From assembly GCA_036877525.1 (NCBI GenBank), contig JAZGTH010000114.1, positions 2,501 through 66,500 of the forward strand: 64,000 nt of DNA. Reading direction: 5' to 3'. The notes under the pieces were generated by a model that saw only the letters and a list, made by a program, of their open reading frames with translations, had not been told where the DNA came from and ran no database searches. Both the position numbers and the translations under genes were made by a program. Positions 1-8,971 of this stretch are shown one piece after another (positions within the stretch are counted from its first letter, which is position 1; each line of letters opens with the position of its first letter). Source of the stretch: Chromobotia macracanthus (lineage: Eukaryota; Chordata; Actinopteri; Cypriniformes; Botiidae).

Positions 1-837
1 CCCTAACTCCTAACCCTAACCCTAACCCTAACCTAACCCTAACCCTAACCCTAACCTAACCTAACCCTAACCCTAACCTACCTAACCCTAACCCTAACCC
101 TAACCCTAACCTAGCCCCTAACCCTAACCCTAACCTAGCCTAACCCTAACCTAACCACAACCCTAACCCTAACCTAACCTAACCTAGCCTAACCTAGCCT
201 ACCCTAACCTAGCCTAGCCTGGCCTAACCCTAACCCTAACCCTAACCTAACTGCCTAACCCTAACCCTAACCCTAACCCTGCCTAACCTAACCCTAACCC
301 TAACCCTAACCTAACCTAACCCTAACCCTAACCCTAACCCTAACCCTGGCCTGGCCTAGCCTGGCCTGGCCTGGCCTAGCCTAGCCTGGCCTGGCCTAGC
401 CTGGCCTGGCCTAACCTGCCTAACCCTGGCCTAGCCTGGCCTGGCCTGGCCTGGCCTAACCCTAACCCTAACCCTAACCTGGCCCCTACCTAACCCTAAC
501 CTACCTAGCCTGGCCTAGCCTAGCCTACCTAACCCTAACCCTAACCCTAACCCTAACCCTAACCCTAACCCTAACCTAGCCTAACCCTAACCCTAACCTA
601 ACCTAGCCTAACCCTGGCCTGGCCTGGCCTAGCCTAGCCTGGCCTGGCCTGGCCTGGCCTGGCCTGGCCTGGCCTGGCCTGGCCTTCCTAACCCTAACCT
701 GGCCTGGCCTAACCCTAGCCTAGCCTAACCTGGCCTAGCCTAGCCTAACCTACCTAACCCTAACCTAGCCTGCCTGCCTAACCCTAACCTACCCCTAACC
801 TAACCTAACCTAACCCTAACCCTAACCCTAACCCTAA
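1..837. repeat. Telomeric repeat tract (CCCTAA)n with degenerate variants
   Basis: Runs of CCCTAA, the C-rich strand of the vertebrate telomere repeat, read inward from base 1, so this is the left end of a chromosome. The tract is impure. Five-base CCTAA units are frequent, and blocks of CCTGG and CCTAGC replace the canonical unit at about 348-415, 430-460 and 612-690. The variants are mixed throughout rather than confined to the inner edge. Some may be genuine proximal-telomere variants; others may be long-read base-calling errors. Confidence 0.97.
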
Positions 838-985
838 CCCTAAGTCATTTATACCTGACATCCTTAACCCACCCCAATCCTAAACCTAAGTTATTTAAAC
901 CTGAGATCCCAGACCCACCCCATTCCTAACCCTAAGCCACTTAAACCTGTACGGACCCACCCTATTCCTAACCCTAAGTTAGGAA
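838..985. repeat. Subtelomeric tandem repeat, ~46-bp unit, about three copies
   Basis: Directly inside the telomere a unit of the form CCTAAGtyatttAaACCTG...ACCCACCCCATTCCTAA recurs at about 838-886, 887-932 and 933-973, with a partial fourth copy to 985. Each unit is joined to the next by a CCTAACCCTAA-like phrase, so the repeat seems to have grown out of degenerate telomeric DNA. No coding content. Confidence 0.75.
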
Positions 986-1285
986 CCCCTTAAGGCAAAC
1001 CCCTAATTTGATAAGCCCTACTCAATTAAAACCTAAATTTAATATTTAATTTGACTTCATTTTAACATTAAAATTTGAAACCCCATGACTAAAATTTAAA
1101 AATGTACGACCCAGAATACTTCTTTTAATTTTACCCCTAATGTGAATAACCTTATCCCTGGTTGGTCTCTGGTGGTGGTTTGTCCTGGGTGAGGCAAGGA
1201 CAGAGCACAACCTCGCCTCAGACTCTTAGGAGCCTGGGGTTTGGAATTTCATTCCCTAACCCTGTACAGCGCATTCTGTGAATAC
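986..1285. other. Subtelomeric spacer, no gene
   Basis: AT-rich DNA containing several telomere-like CCTAA words near 986-1015. It ends at the truncated edge of the DIRS-like element; a CCCTAACCCT word lies at 1254-1263, just outside that edge. I see no gene here. Confidence 0.5.
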
Positions 1286-2257
1286 GCTCTCTCTGAGAGG
1301 GGAAAGCGCAGCATTCATGCACTTTGTGAAAGTGCGAGGGGCTAGTGCCAGCCCAAAGGGAAGGACTGAAAACTGATAAGCCGTGCCCTCGAAGGCAAAC
1401 CTCAGAAACCGCCTGTGATGAGGGGCTATCTGAATGTGAAAATAAGCATCTGTTAGATCGATCAAAGCAAACCAGTCTCCGGGACGGATTTGCGCTAGAA
1501 TATGCTTCAGTGTCATCATTTTGAAAGGACACTTGTGAAGCACCCGGTTGATCGGCCTCAAGTCTAAAATCGGACGAAGCCCGCCGTCCTTCTTTGGCAC
1601 AACAAAATAGCAGCTGTAAAAACCGCTCTCTCTCTCGCTCGGGGGAACAATTTCTATTGCTCGTTTTGCAAGGAGATTGTGAATTTCTTGTCTCAGAACC
1701 GGAGCGCTCTGAACTGAGACGGACAACAAGACCACGCCATTGAACCAGGGTGGTCTGCGTCGAAACTGAAGAGAATACCCTTTCTCTATAGTGCTCACAA
1801 GCCAGTTTGAAATCCCCGGAATCGCTTTCCAAGCGCTCAGGGATTCGCACAGTGGCCGCAGCACTTGCGCTGAACCGTCCCGTGAGGCGGGCATGTTGTG
1901 ATGCTTGCTGCTCAGGGGCGAGAACTGAACTCTCGCTGACTGCGGCACCGTGTTGTCTGATGACCGGTCAGTGCGTGCAGCAGAAACGTGAGGGACAATC
2001 TGCGATATAGCGCTGTCTGTCGACAGGGCAAATCTCGCCGCAGATGAAGGGGGAAGAGGAGGAAACGTCTCTCTTTGGGAAGATGTTTGCATTTTTATTT
2101 TTGCAGACATAACACAAACAGCATTTACACACAATTTCTCTTTGTCGCCCGCAACTGCCAAGGGGACGAGAGAAAACTGCCGTCGTTTGGCAGGGGGACC
2201 CCTGTCGAGCGACCTCCTCCTCTCGACAAAACCGCCAGGACCTCCTCCTCTCAACAA
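1286..2257 (-). pseudogene. DIRS-type retrotransposon reverse transcriptase, truncated
   Basis: A minus-strand frame carries the N-terminal half of a DIRS-like reverse transcriptase. Visible motifs are VVPKKDGGLRPILDLRPIN (about 1545-1605), LIDLTDAYFHI (about 1438-1470) and SVLPFGLALAPRTFTK (about 1325-1372). The match stops after ALSPLRE at about 1286, before the YxDD catalytic motif. RNase H, methyltransferase-like and tyrosine recombinase domains are also absent, so it cannot be active. The frame overlaps the Gag-like frame upstream by a few bases, as is usual in this group. The call rests on the fish DIRS style of the LTD/FGLALAP motifs; the loss of the recombinase leaves the family assignment good but not certain. 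Confidence 0.8.
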
Positions 2258-2754
2258 AAACTGCTTCGGAGCTGACGCTCCCTGACCTGGGCGAGGGCTT
2301 TCCCGGGTCCGCGGCGTTTCCTTGGTTGGTCCTTCCAGCCTTTAGCACGAGCTGCCAGCTGGGCTTTTACTGCCGCAATGTAGGACTGGACGTGCTGCTT
2401 ATCTGGTCTCTGGGATGGGCGCTGAGCAGAAGAGGAGCGGGGGCGCTCCGGCGAATGCGAAGCGGAGTGTCTCGGAAGAAAGTGGCTCATGGCACGAGTG
2501 TGTTTCTGAGCCTCAGTAAAGCGCTCCACGACCGACTCCACGGCATCACCAAAGAGGCCGGAGGGAGAGATCAGAGCGTTTAGAAGGGCTTTCTTGTCCG
2601 CCTTTTTCATATCTGTCAGCGTGAGCCAAAGGTGGCGGTGTAAAACCACCAGAAAACCCATGCTGCGGCCGATGGCTTGGGCCGTCTTCTTCGTAGCCAT
2701 GAGAGCAAAGTCGGTAGCTGCCCTCACGTCACGAGGGCCCTGATTTGGTGACAA
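2251..2754 (-). pseudogene. DIRS-type Gag-like ORF, 5'-truncated
   Basis: A 167-codon minus-strand frame resembles the C-terminal part of the Gag-like protein of fish DIRS elements. It contains a TDFALMATKKTAQAIGRSM helix region, the segment HLWLTLTDMKKADKKALL, a GLFGDAVESVVERFTEAQK segment and a basic, serine/arginine-rich tail. Homology begins abruptly at about 2754, so the N-terminal part and the leading repeat are missing. It sits directly upstream of, and slightly overlaps, the reverse transcriptase frame. With the RT fragment it forms a single element truncated at both ends. Confidence 0.72.
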
Positions 2755-2757
2755 TGT

Positions 2758-4285
2758 CAGGCACTGAGGAATGTTACTAACAGAAATGGTGACAGAAGCA
2801 TAATGTTACTAATTGCAGCTGTAACATCACACTGCTTTGACTAGGCAAAATTATTAATAATTCTCATTAATTAAAGTGTCATTAATTGAACTGTGTACTA
2901 GCAAATTCTGCTAATGGATGTCCAGTATCTCTTTTTATACATTTTGATTACATTTCGAATGTAATCGAAATATTACATTAGTACTAACAATAAAATTAAA
3001 GTAAGGGAGAAAAAGTACAGTGTCATTTTTTATGCTTTTCTTTTATATCAACATACAGTAGCACAATGACACACTCAAACTACCACTCATTGCAAAGTCT
3101 TGATTTGGAGTAAGTTCGGATTGACAGCAATTGGCTTGCCCGCCTGCTTTAATCAGCTCTGTTTACAAAAATTACAAAAAACCTTTTGAACTTTGTCCCA
3201 AAAACAAACCTACAAAGCTATTTCTGTCAGGAAAACTGTCACAGCTTGTATGTGACATTGAAGTCAACATCCAAACATTTTCTGAGGGAGTTACACACCA
3301 ATAAAGCAAAAGAAAACACAGACTGTGTGCTGGGTTTGTGCATGTGTGTGTATTTCAGAGAGCAAAATGTGGAACTGATAGGGAGTGACCTGTTGCACAT
3401 TAAACCCTAATGTTGTCTTTAAAAAGTCAAATAATCTTGACTAAACATTACTTAAAGTGTTACATTTTGGCCCCATAACTAAATCATATGAGTTAATAAC
3501 ACACTTACCTTCAAAATGCATAAACTTAAGATTTCCAGTGTTGTGAAGTCAAAATCATGATTAATTTGTAGAAATTTCCACAAATTTATCTTCTTGACTA
3601 TGAAATTCTAATATATTATAGGTTGTCTTTTTTCAGAATAAAATCACCTTTCAATAGATTACAATTTTACAAAAGACTACAGTGTCATTGGGGCAGTTTG
3701 TGTGTTAAAATGTCACTTTTAATGACCATAATGGAAAAAAATGAGCCTTTTTATACACACATTAAATTAACATCAACTTAACATGTAAACTTAATAGTTT
3801 AAGTACAGATTTTGGGAGACTCTATTACTCAGTTCACTTGAGGGAATGAGTTTACTTAAATTAGTTCAGTCAACTTCTTTGGGTGACTCTGGGTTTTCAG
3901 TCATTGGCTTTATTAATGTTACAGGTAGATAAATGTCTATATAATTGTCTTAAAAAATGAGAAACTACTATACTAAAAACAGAAATAGCGATAAGAGGCA
4001 GAAGTTGCGGATTGCAGCTTTAAAGCAAACAATTTTCAAAACAAATGTGATACACTGAAAATTTTCAAACAAATTTTTAAGTTTCTCAATTTATATTTGT
4101 TGGGAAATCCATAGGTTAAAATATTTATTTACAGACTTTACATTAATATGGTAGACACCCGAGTATTGAAGTATTGAGTATTGAAGTATTCAAGTCATGA
4201 ATAGACATTGAAAATACAAAACATGGCTTCAGAAGTAAATACATTGTTTTCTTTTCATACTAAACTTTATGATTGTCCTACAATA
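2758..4285. other. AT-rich intergenic DNA, nothing recognised
   Basis: No gene, RNA or identifiable transposon was recognised. The few open frames are short, lack homology and lie in low-complexity AT-rich sequence. Confidence 0.5.
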
Positions 4286-4720
4286 CACAGCAATCATTCA
4301 ATTCAATTTCAATTCAACTTTATTTGTATAGTGCTTTTACAATGTGGCATTGTCTCAAAGCCGCTTTACAGGGAGGAAAAAGGAAAAAACAAGGCAATAT
4401 ATACAATGATACAAGTAACAATGGTATGTCAGTTATCAATCAATTATCAATAATTAAGTATCAAGTCAGATATTTACTATGGAGTATCAAATATCTATTA
4501 TCCGCCGTCTCCCAGTGAGCACTCCAACACGGCAACAGTGGCAAGGAACCCAAACTCCAATGATGAATGTGGAGAAAAAAACCTTGGGAGAACCCAGGCT
4601 CACCGGGAGGGTCATTTCTCCTCTGACGCGTTACAGCTGCAATCAGTATTTGGTGTAAAGTTTTATAGATTTACAGCGTCGCAGTCAGTGTTCTGATATA
4701 AAGTTTTATAGGTTTGCAGT
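4286..4720 (+). repeat. Teleost dispersed repeat, family A (plus orientation)
   Basis: Begins with repeated AATTCAATTT words, then TTTATTTGTATAGTGCTTTTA and a CAAAGCCGCTTTACA word. It continues with the phrases CCCAGTGAGCACTCCAACAC and CCTTGGGAGAACCCAGGCTC, familiar from very abundant fish interspersed repeats. The same opening recurs at 31556 (plus) and, inverted, at about 46480. I recognise it as repetitive but cannot name the family. Confidence 0.65.
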
Positions 4721-5068
4721 TGCACTCATGCAGTTAGGTGCACTGTTAAGTTGCTGCATTATTTTTAACTTAACAGTTTAGCTTTAGCTGAAGGTTTAGT
4801 GTTAATTGCCTATGTCAATGTCAGGATATTTGCCAGGGTGTCACTCTGTGGTTACTTTAAAGGGTTCAAAGTTGCATAGCTTGGTGCTTTTTGATTTCTT
4901 GCTGTTCTGGGTAGTTGCTAGGTGGGTGCTTACTGACCCAAGTTCATTTGCTCAGCAAGCCACATAATCTGATGCATCTTGTCCAAAATGGTGTCAGATG
5001 AGTTTGGAGCCAAGGTTTATAATTTAGGATTAAACAAGAGATTTTTTTCAAATCCCCAGCCCTAAGTA
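4721..5068. other. Intergenic, nothing recognised
   Basis: No coding potential or recognised repeat was seen between the family A repeat and the LTR relic. Confidence 0.4.
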
Positions 5069-5595
5069 CTGCCACGTGTCTGTTTTGTTATTTGTTATAG
5101 TGTAATGCCTTTTATTTTGAAGACACTTTTTGTAGTTAATGTCTCTGGTTTTGATAGTCTTTAGTGTCACCCTGTCCTAATTGTGTCCAGGTGTTTCTTG
5201 TTTCCCCTGATTAGTATCTGTATATGTTTTGGGCTTCAGGAGCCACCCTTAAAAGTGGGGGATTCTGTCATGTGTCTTTTTTATTTGATATAATGCCATG
5301 TCTTTCATTTAGTTCATGTCCCTGGTCTTTGTTGTTTTCCCGCTATCCCTGGTCACTCCACCCTAATTGTGTCCAGGTATTTCTTGTTTTTCCTGATTAG
5401 TATCTGTATACATACCCCTGTGTTTGCCTTGGTCTTTTGCCAGTTACTGAATGTATTGAAAGTGTTTAGCGTGTTGTTTCTTGTTTCAAGTCAAGATTAA
5501 TTATTTTGGATTATATTCATGTTTAGATTTATTAAACTAACTTGAAACTGCATATAGATCCAGTCTCCGCTTAATGTTTTGGACAATACATTACA
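5069..5595 (+). mobile_element. LTR retrotransposon relic (near-complete 3' LTR plus upstream remnant)
   Basis: A purine tract (AAAAGTGGGGGA, about 5250-5261) is followed after a few bases by TGTCATGTGTC at 5266, and a candidate LTR runs to ACATTACA at 5595 (330 bp, TG...CA). A diverged copy of the same LTR start, including CTAATTGTGTCCAGGT and CTGATTAGTATCTGTATA, lies upstream at about 5069-5230. This reads as two LTRs brought together by loss of nearly all internal sequence. No target duplication was found, and the family is not identified. Confidence 0.5.
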
Positions 5596-6246
5596 GGTAC
5601 TGTAGGACAACAATAATGATGCCTAATCAAAATAATAGTAATAGTGATTCCTTTGACAAAGACGCTCAATGGCAGTAATTTCAGAAAGTGTAGAAAGATG
5701 TATTAAAACTATTAACAAAATATTTTGTAAATAAAAGAAAATGTAATTGTGCTGCATTTTGACAATCTCAAAATTCTACAGTAAACAGTCCTCATCTGGG
5801 CCTGATTATTTGTTATTGTTTTGTGTTATTTCATTGTTTTGATAAGTTTACTATTATTCATAAATTTAAAAAAATATGAACAAAGAGTTTCCAAACTTTT
5901 GACTGGTAGTGTAAAGCGTGCCACGGAACAGCTGACGAACCAAATTTTCTAGATAAAGAACCACATTATACTGTGATGTACTAGCATATAAAATCCTATA
6001 AGCAACATCACACACAAATAGATTTCATTAATGCGTGCCTGGTACAGTAGGTCATTAGGTCTAGCTATTTATCCTTTAATAAACTTTTTGTTAACATAAC
6101 AATGGTCGTAAATTGTATAATTTACAGAGCACAATTCAGCAGTTATTGAAATTATTATACTACAATTCCAATTATCAAAAAAAAAAAGTTACATTTCTGG
6201 CAATGTACGCAAGTTCGTTCTTTTCTTTGTTTTAATTTATAAAGAC
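5596..6246. other. AT-rich intergenic DNA, nothing recognised
   Basis: Only AT-rich sequence with a short A-run near 6178-6187. No gene or recognised repeat. Confidence 0.4.
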
Positions 6247-6981
6247 TGTTACGTCCCTTAGATTTTAATGTTAGGTGGTCTAGGGGTAAAGGGAGAATAA
6301 CATTTAAAATTGTGCATATGCGGGGGTGCTGACAAGCAATTAAAGAGCAAAAATGTTCCCAAACAATCTTGTGACAATTTAATGTGGATAAAGTGAAGAG
6401 CTATTTACAATATTTACAATACAAGCAACAAAACATTTGACAAAACAAAATGAAGGTGGGGAGGGGGAGCACGAGAGGTGCCAAGTAAAAGAAATAAACA
6501 AAACCAAACACAGCAAGCTAATTTTTAGAGCCTAAGCTAACTACCAAAAGAAAAATGTAAAAAAAAGATCTTAAGTGTAAAGTATGTCGCGCGACCTACT
6601 TACCTGCTCACGCCTTCCCACCCTTGGGAATAACAAAGACGGAACAGTAAAATGAAACGACTGTACAAATACTGTATTGACAAAAGGACAACGATGTATT
6701 TACACACAATAAACAAGAAAACTGACGTATACTGTACAAATCACAAAACAAGAGCGTTTTGAAATAATGAGGAAAAAAACATCAAAGGTGAGCGAAAAGC
6801 TGAAACGCGCGGGACAGTAACGGAGTTTTAAACTAAGTGATGTGAGATGATTGGATAACGTGAACCGGGGCGTCATCCTCCAGGGCGAAGAGTGACAGAC
6901 TGGTGGGCCAATGGGATCTGAAACACACAACAGACTAAACACAAAGTTACGCAAGGTACGTAAGTAGCGGCGTACGTAACA
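6247..6981. mobile_element. Possible solo LTR or terminal-inverted-repeat element
   Basis: The segment starts TGTTACGT and ends ACGTAACA, an 8-bp perfect inverted end that also fits TG...CA LTR ends. It is flanked by AAGAC on the left and CAGAC on the right, a near-match that could be a 5-bp target duplication. It contains no convincing coding sequence. Without a second copy in the window, LTR and DNA-transposon readings cannot be separated. Confidence 0.3.
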
Positions 6982-7912
6982 CAGACTAAAACAAAGTTCG
7001 GTTGAATGTTGATGCAAGATTTAAATGGTTTTAAGCGTCAGGATGAAACGACTTCTGGGACTGCATCAAATAGGGCTTGCACAAAAATTTAAATTATATA
7101 AATAATTTCTGCTTCGTTAAATATTTCGTTAAATGTAAACATTATTATTCCGTCTATGAAAGGGTGTATGTGATTATACACATTAAGCAAATGTAGGACT
7201 TTAAGGACAAATTGCTTTAAGTTTAAGTAAATATTGATGTTTACGCATGTGCCCTGGATGAAAAAGTGCAAAACATGTTATTGTATTTATTACAATTTGT
7301 GGTCCGCAAATGTGTCAAAAATATCAACAACAGACGAAAAATTGTCTCGCGGTATCTTATCTTGTGGATTTAGGACATCAGCATTATAAGCAAAAACTGT
7401 GACCATGCTTTAGTATGGAGTTATTATTATTATTATTATCAGTTTCATTGTTCAGACCTATAGATCATTGGCTGTATTTTATGTCTGGGTCTGCGGGCTA
7501 TTGTGTTTTCAGATACACAAAATCCATTCAAAATCAATTTAAAGTTGAAATGCAGAATGCGCGATTGATACAGATCAACAACTGTTCTGTGGTACAGACA
7601 TGTTGTCGCCTTTTTCAAGAGTATAAACCAGTTACGAGATTTCACAAATTCATCAAACGTGACTTTCCAGGTGATAAAATCACATTGAAATTAAAAGTCT
7701 TCGTATCCATAAAATATTTAAAACGAAATCACATTACGATATTTCAGGAGTCTTTAGACGTTGATTTCTGATTAAACTGACTCTTGCTGACAGAAACTGA
7801 CAGAAATCATTGATCGCAGCTACAGTAAAAATACAGAGAACATATTTAAAAAACTCACCAAAATGACAATTTGGACATAAATTAGTTAATGAAATATGCG
7901 AAATATAATTCG
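6982..7912. other. Intergenic, nothing recognised
   Basis: Overlapping short open frames on both strands (7415-7771 plus, 7445-7645 minus) have no recognisable homology and are probably chance. No transposon ends were found before the chromovirus target site. Confidence 0.4.
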
Positions 7913-7917
7913 GTTGC
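7913..7917. repeat. Target-site duplication, left copy
   Basis: GTTGC precedes the 5' LTR and is repeated exactly at 13082-13086, the 5-bp duplication expected from Ty3/gypsy integration. Confidence 0.92.
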
Positions 7918-8020
7918 TGTAACATCACGCCAGCAGAGGGAGCCCTCACCGGAATACTTACTGCTCATGCTCCCTCTGCTGAACTCTGAACTTTGAACTA
8001 TGAACTTCCTGTTTGGCAGC

Positions 8021-8028
8021 TATATAAA
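8021..8028 (+). promoter_or_regulatory. LTR TATA box
   Basis: TATATAAA in the 5' LTR. It is conserved in the 3' LTR (12726-12733) and in both solo LTRs. The expected start 25-32 bp downstream coincides with the first base of the self-primer sequence at 8052. Confidence 0.8.
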
Positions 8029-8051
8029 CCTTGCTGCCACATGGCCACGTT

Positions 8052-8061
8052 GCGAAGTATT
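8052..8061 (+). promoter_or_regulatory. Predicted RNA 5' end acting as self-primer
   Basis: GCGAAGTATT is the exact reverse complement of AATACTTCGC at 8378-8387, just after the 5' LTR. In the Tf1/sushi group the 5' end of the genomic RNA folds onto the primer-binding site and is cleaved to prime minus-strand synthesis. Position +31 from the TATA box fits the transcript start. That this element does so is an inference. Confidence 0.7.
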
Positions 8062-8255
8062 GCCAGCTTAACACCTGACTACTAAGCATTCTCTTTTACT
8101 GCCTGCTTTCCTGTGTTACCTATTGTTTGGTTCTCGTTTTCTGATTTTTGCCTAGCCCCTTTGTTTGACACCTGGATCGGACTGTTTGTTTAGATATTGA
8201 TTCTCTGCCTGGATTTACGACCTCTGATTTACGTCTCTCCCTTTTGTTGTGTTGC

Positions 8256-8309
8256 ATGGTTGGACTGTCTATGTTTATTACGACCCTTTGCCTGTACTTT
8301 CGACTTTGA
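8256..8309 (+). CDS. Short upstream ORF ending 2 nt before gag
   Basis: A 17-codon frame starting ATGGTTGGAC. It is the first ATG downstream of the predicted transcript start. Its TGA (8307-8309) lies two bases before the gag ATG (8312-8314), in a different frame. The spacing would suit termination-reinitiation. Whether it is translated is unknown. One of the two solo LTRs keeps the arrangement. Confidence 0.35.
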   Translation: MVGLSMFITTLCLYFRL

Positions 8310-8311
8310 AT

Positions 8312-8971
8312 ATGGATAACCCCAATAAACATCCGCAACTGGATCCTGCTTCAGCTTCTGCCTCAGCCCCCTTACAGAATACTTCGCCTACCCTCAATCC
8401 AGCGGATGTTTCACAGCTGCAAGCTGCATTTGTCTACCAGGGAGAACTATTACGCAGCTACCACGAACAGCTAGCTAACGTACAGGCATCGAATGAACTA
8501 CTGCTCCAGCGACTTTGCTCTCCTCCTTCCACCACGTTGAGCACGGTAAGACTTGCTCTTCCCGATAAGTTTGATGGTTCTGCAGAACGGTGTAAAGGGT
8601 TCATTCGACAAGTACGCACTTATTTGGAATCGTTGGGGGATCAGTCTCATGCTAGTTCTGATCAATGCTCTTTTATCATGTCACTATTATCTGGCAAGGC
8701 TATTGATTGGGCTGCTGCGGTTTGGGAGACGGACGAACAGTTTAGATCTTCACCTGAGTATTTTTTGCAACAACTCCGAGAAGTATTTGAATATCCTGCT
8801 GGGGGTCGGGATGTTTCGTCTCGTCTTTTACACCTTTCTCAAGGCTCACATAGTGCAGCAGAGCACGCAGTCGAATTCAGGACTCTTGCAGCTCAGAGTG
8901 GATGGAATGATGCTGCACTTTCGGGAAAGCCTATGTCCCCAATTGCAGTTGGAGATGGCATGTCGAGGTGA
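8312..8971 (+). CDS. Chromovirus Gag, N-terminal part (frameshifted)
   Basis: The structural protein of the element. The ATG at 8312 gives a start MDNPNKHPQLDPASASASAP whose first 21 codons lie inside the 5' LTR. The frame continues with a capsid-type region (FDGSAERCKGFIRQVRTYLE, then WAAAVWETDE and the EYAVEFRTLA-like segment HAVEFRTLAAQSGWNDAAL). After codon LSG near 8921 homology continues in the frame one base later, so the last codons to the TGA at 8969-8971 are out of frame. The C-terminal capsid and zinc knuckle are therefore in the next frame. A programmed shift is unlikely, since it would fall inside the capsid and no slippery site is visible. A small deletion is the simpler explanation. 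Confidence 0.85.
   Translation: MDNPNKHPQLDPASASASAPLQNTSPTLNPADVSQLQAAFVYQGELLRSYHEQLANVQASNELLLQRLCSPPSTTLSTVRLALPDKFDGSAERCKGFIRQVRTYLESLGDQSHASSDQCSFIMSLLSGKAIDWAAAVWETDEQFRSSPEYFLQQLREVFEYPAGGRDVSSRLLHLSQGSHSAAEHAVEFRTLAAQSGWNDAALSGKPMSPIAVGDGMSR
8324..8329 (+). terminator. Polyadenylation signal AATAAA inside gag codons
   Basis: AATAAA within CCC-AAT-AAA-CAT, codons 5 and 6 of gag, in the 5' LTR. The equivalent signal at 13029-13034 in the 3' LTR should end the genomic transcript. There is no other AATAAA in the LTR. Confidence 0.65.
8378..8387 (+). promoter_or_regulatory. Primer-binding site (self-complementary type)
   Basis: AATACTTCGC begins one base after the 5' LTR, where a primer-binding site is expected. 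It shows no obvious match to a tRNA 3' end (no TGG start) but pairs perfectly over 10 bases with 8052-8061. It is also coding, since it lies in gag. Confidence 0.7.

Larger units (their letters stand above)
7918..8376 (+). repeat. 5' LTR of the chromovirus
   Basis: 459 bp, TG...CA ends. It contains a TATA box at 8021-8028, a predicted transcription start about 31 bp later at 8052, a short upstream reading frame, the gag ATG at 8312 and an AATAAA at 8324-8329. The R region would therefore be long (about 300 bp) and U5 very short. Confidence 0.95.

Noticed and set aside
1218..2583. Other open frames overlapping the DIRS fragment (minus 1218-1850, minus 1968-2348, plus 2326-2583)
   Set aside because: They are alternative frames of the RT and Gag coding sequence without their own homology.
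7415..7771. 118-codon plus-strand frame near the chromovirus
   Set aside because: No homology, overlapped by an equally long minus frame in AT-rich DNA.
8553..8918. Open frame upstream of the Pol frame, in phase with it
   Set aside because: Its translation has no homology; real Gag is encoded here in the frame of the ATG at 8312. The Pol-phase frame is meaningful only from about 8919.
8905..8971. Programmed ribosomal frameshift between Gag and Pol
   Set aside because: The shift falls inside the capsid, before the zinc knuckle, with no visible slippery heptamer, and Gag and Pol share a frame afterwards. A mutation is simpler.
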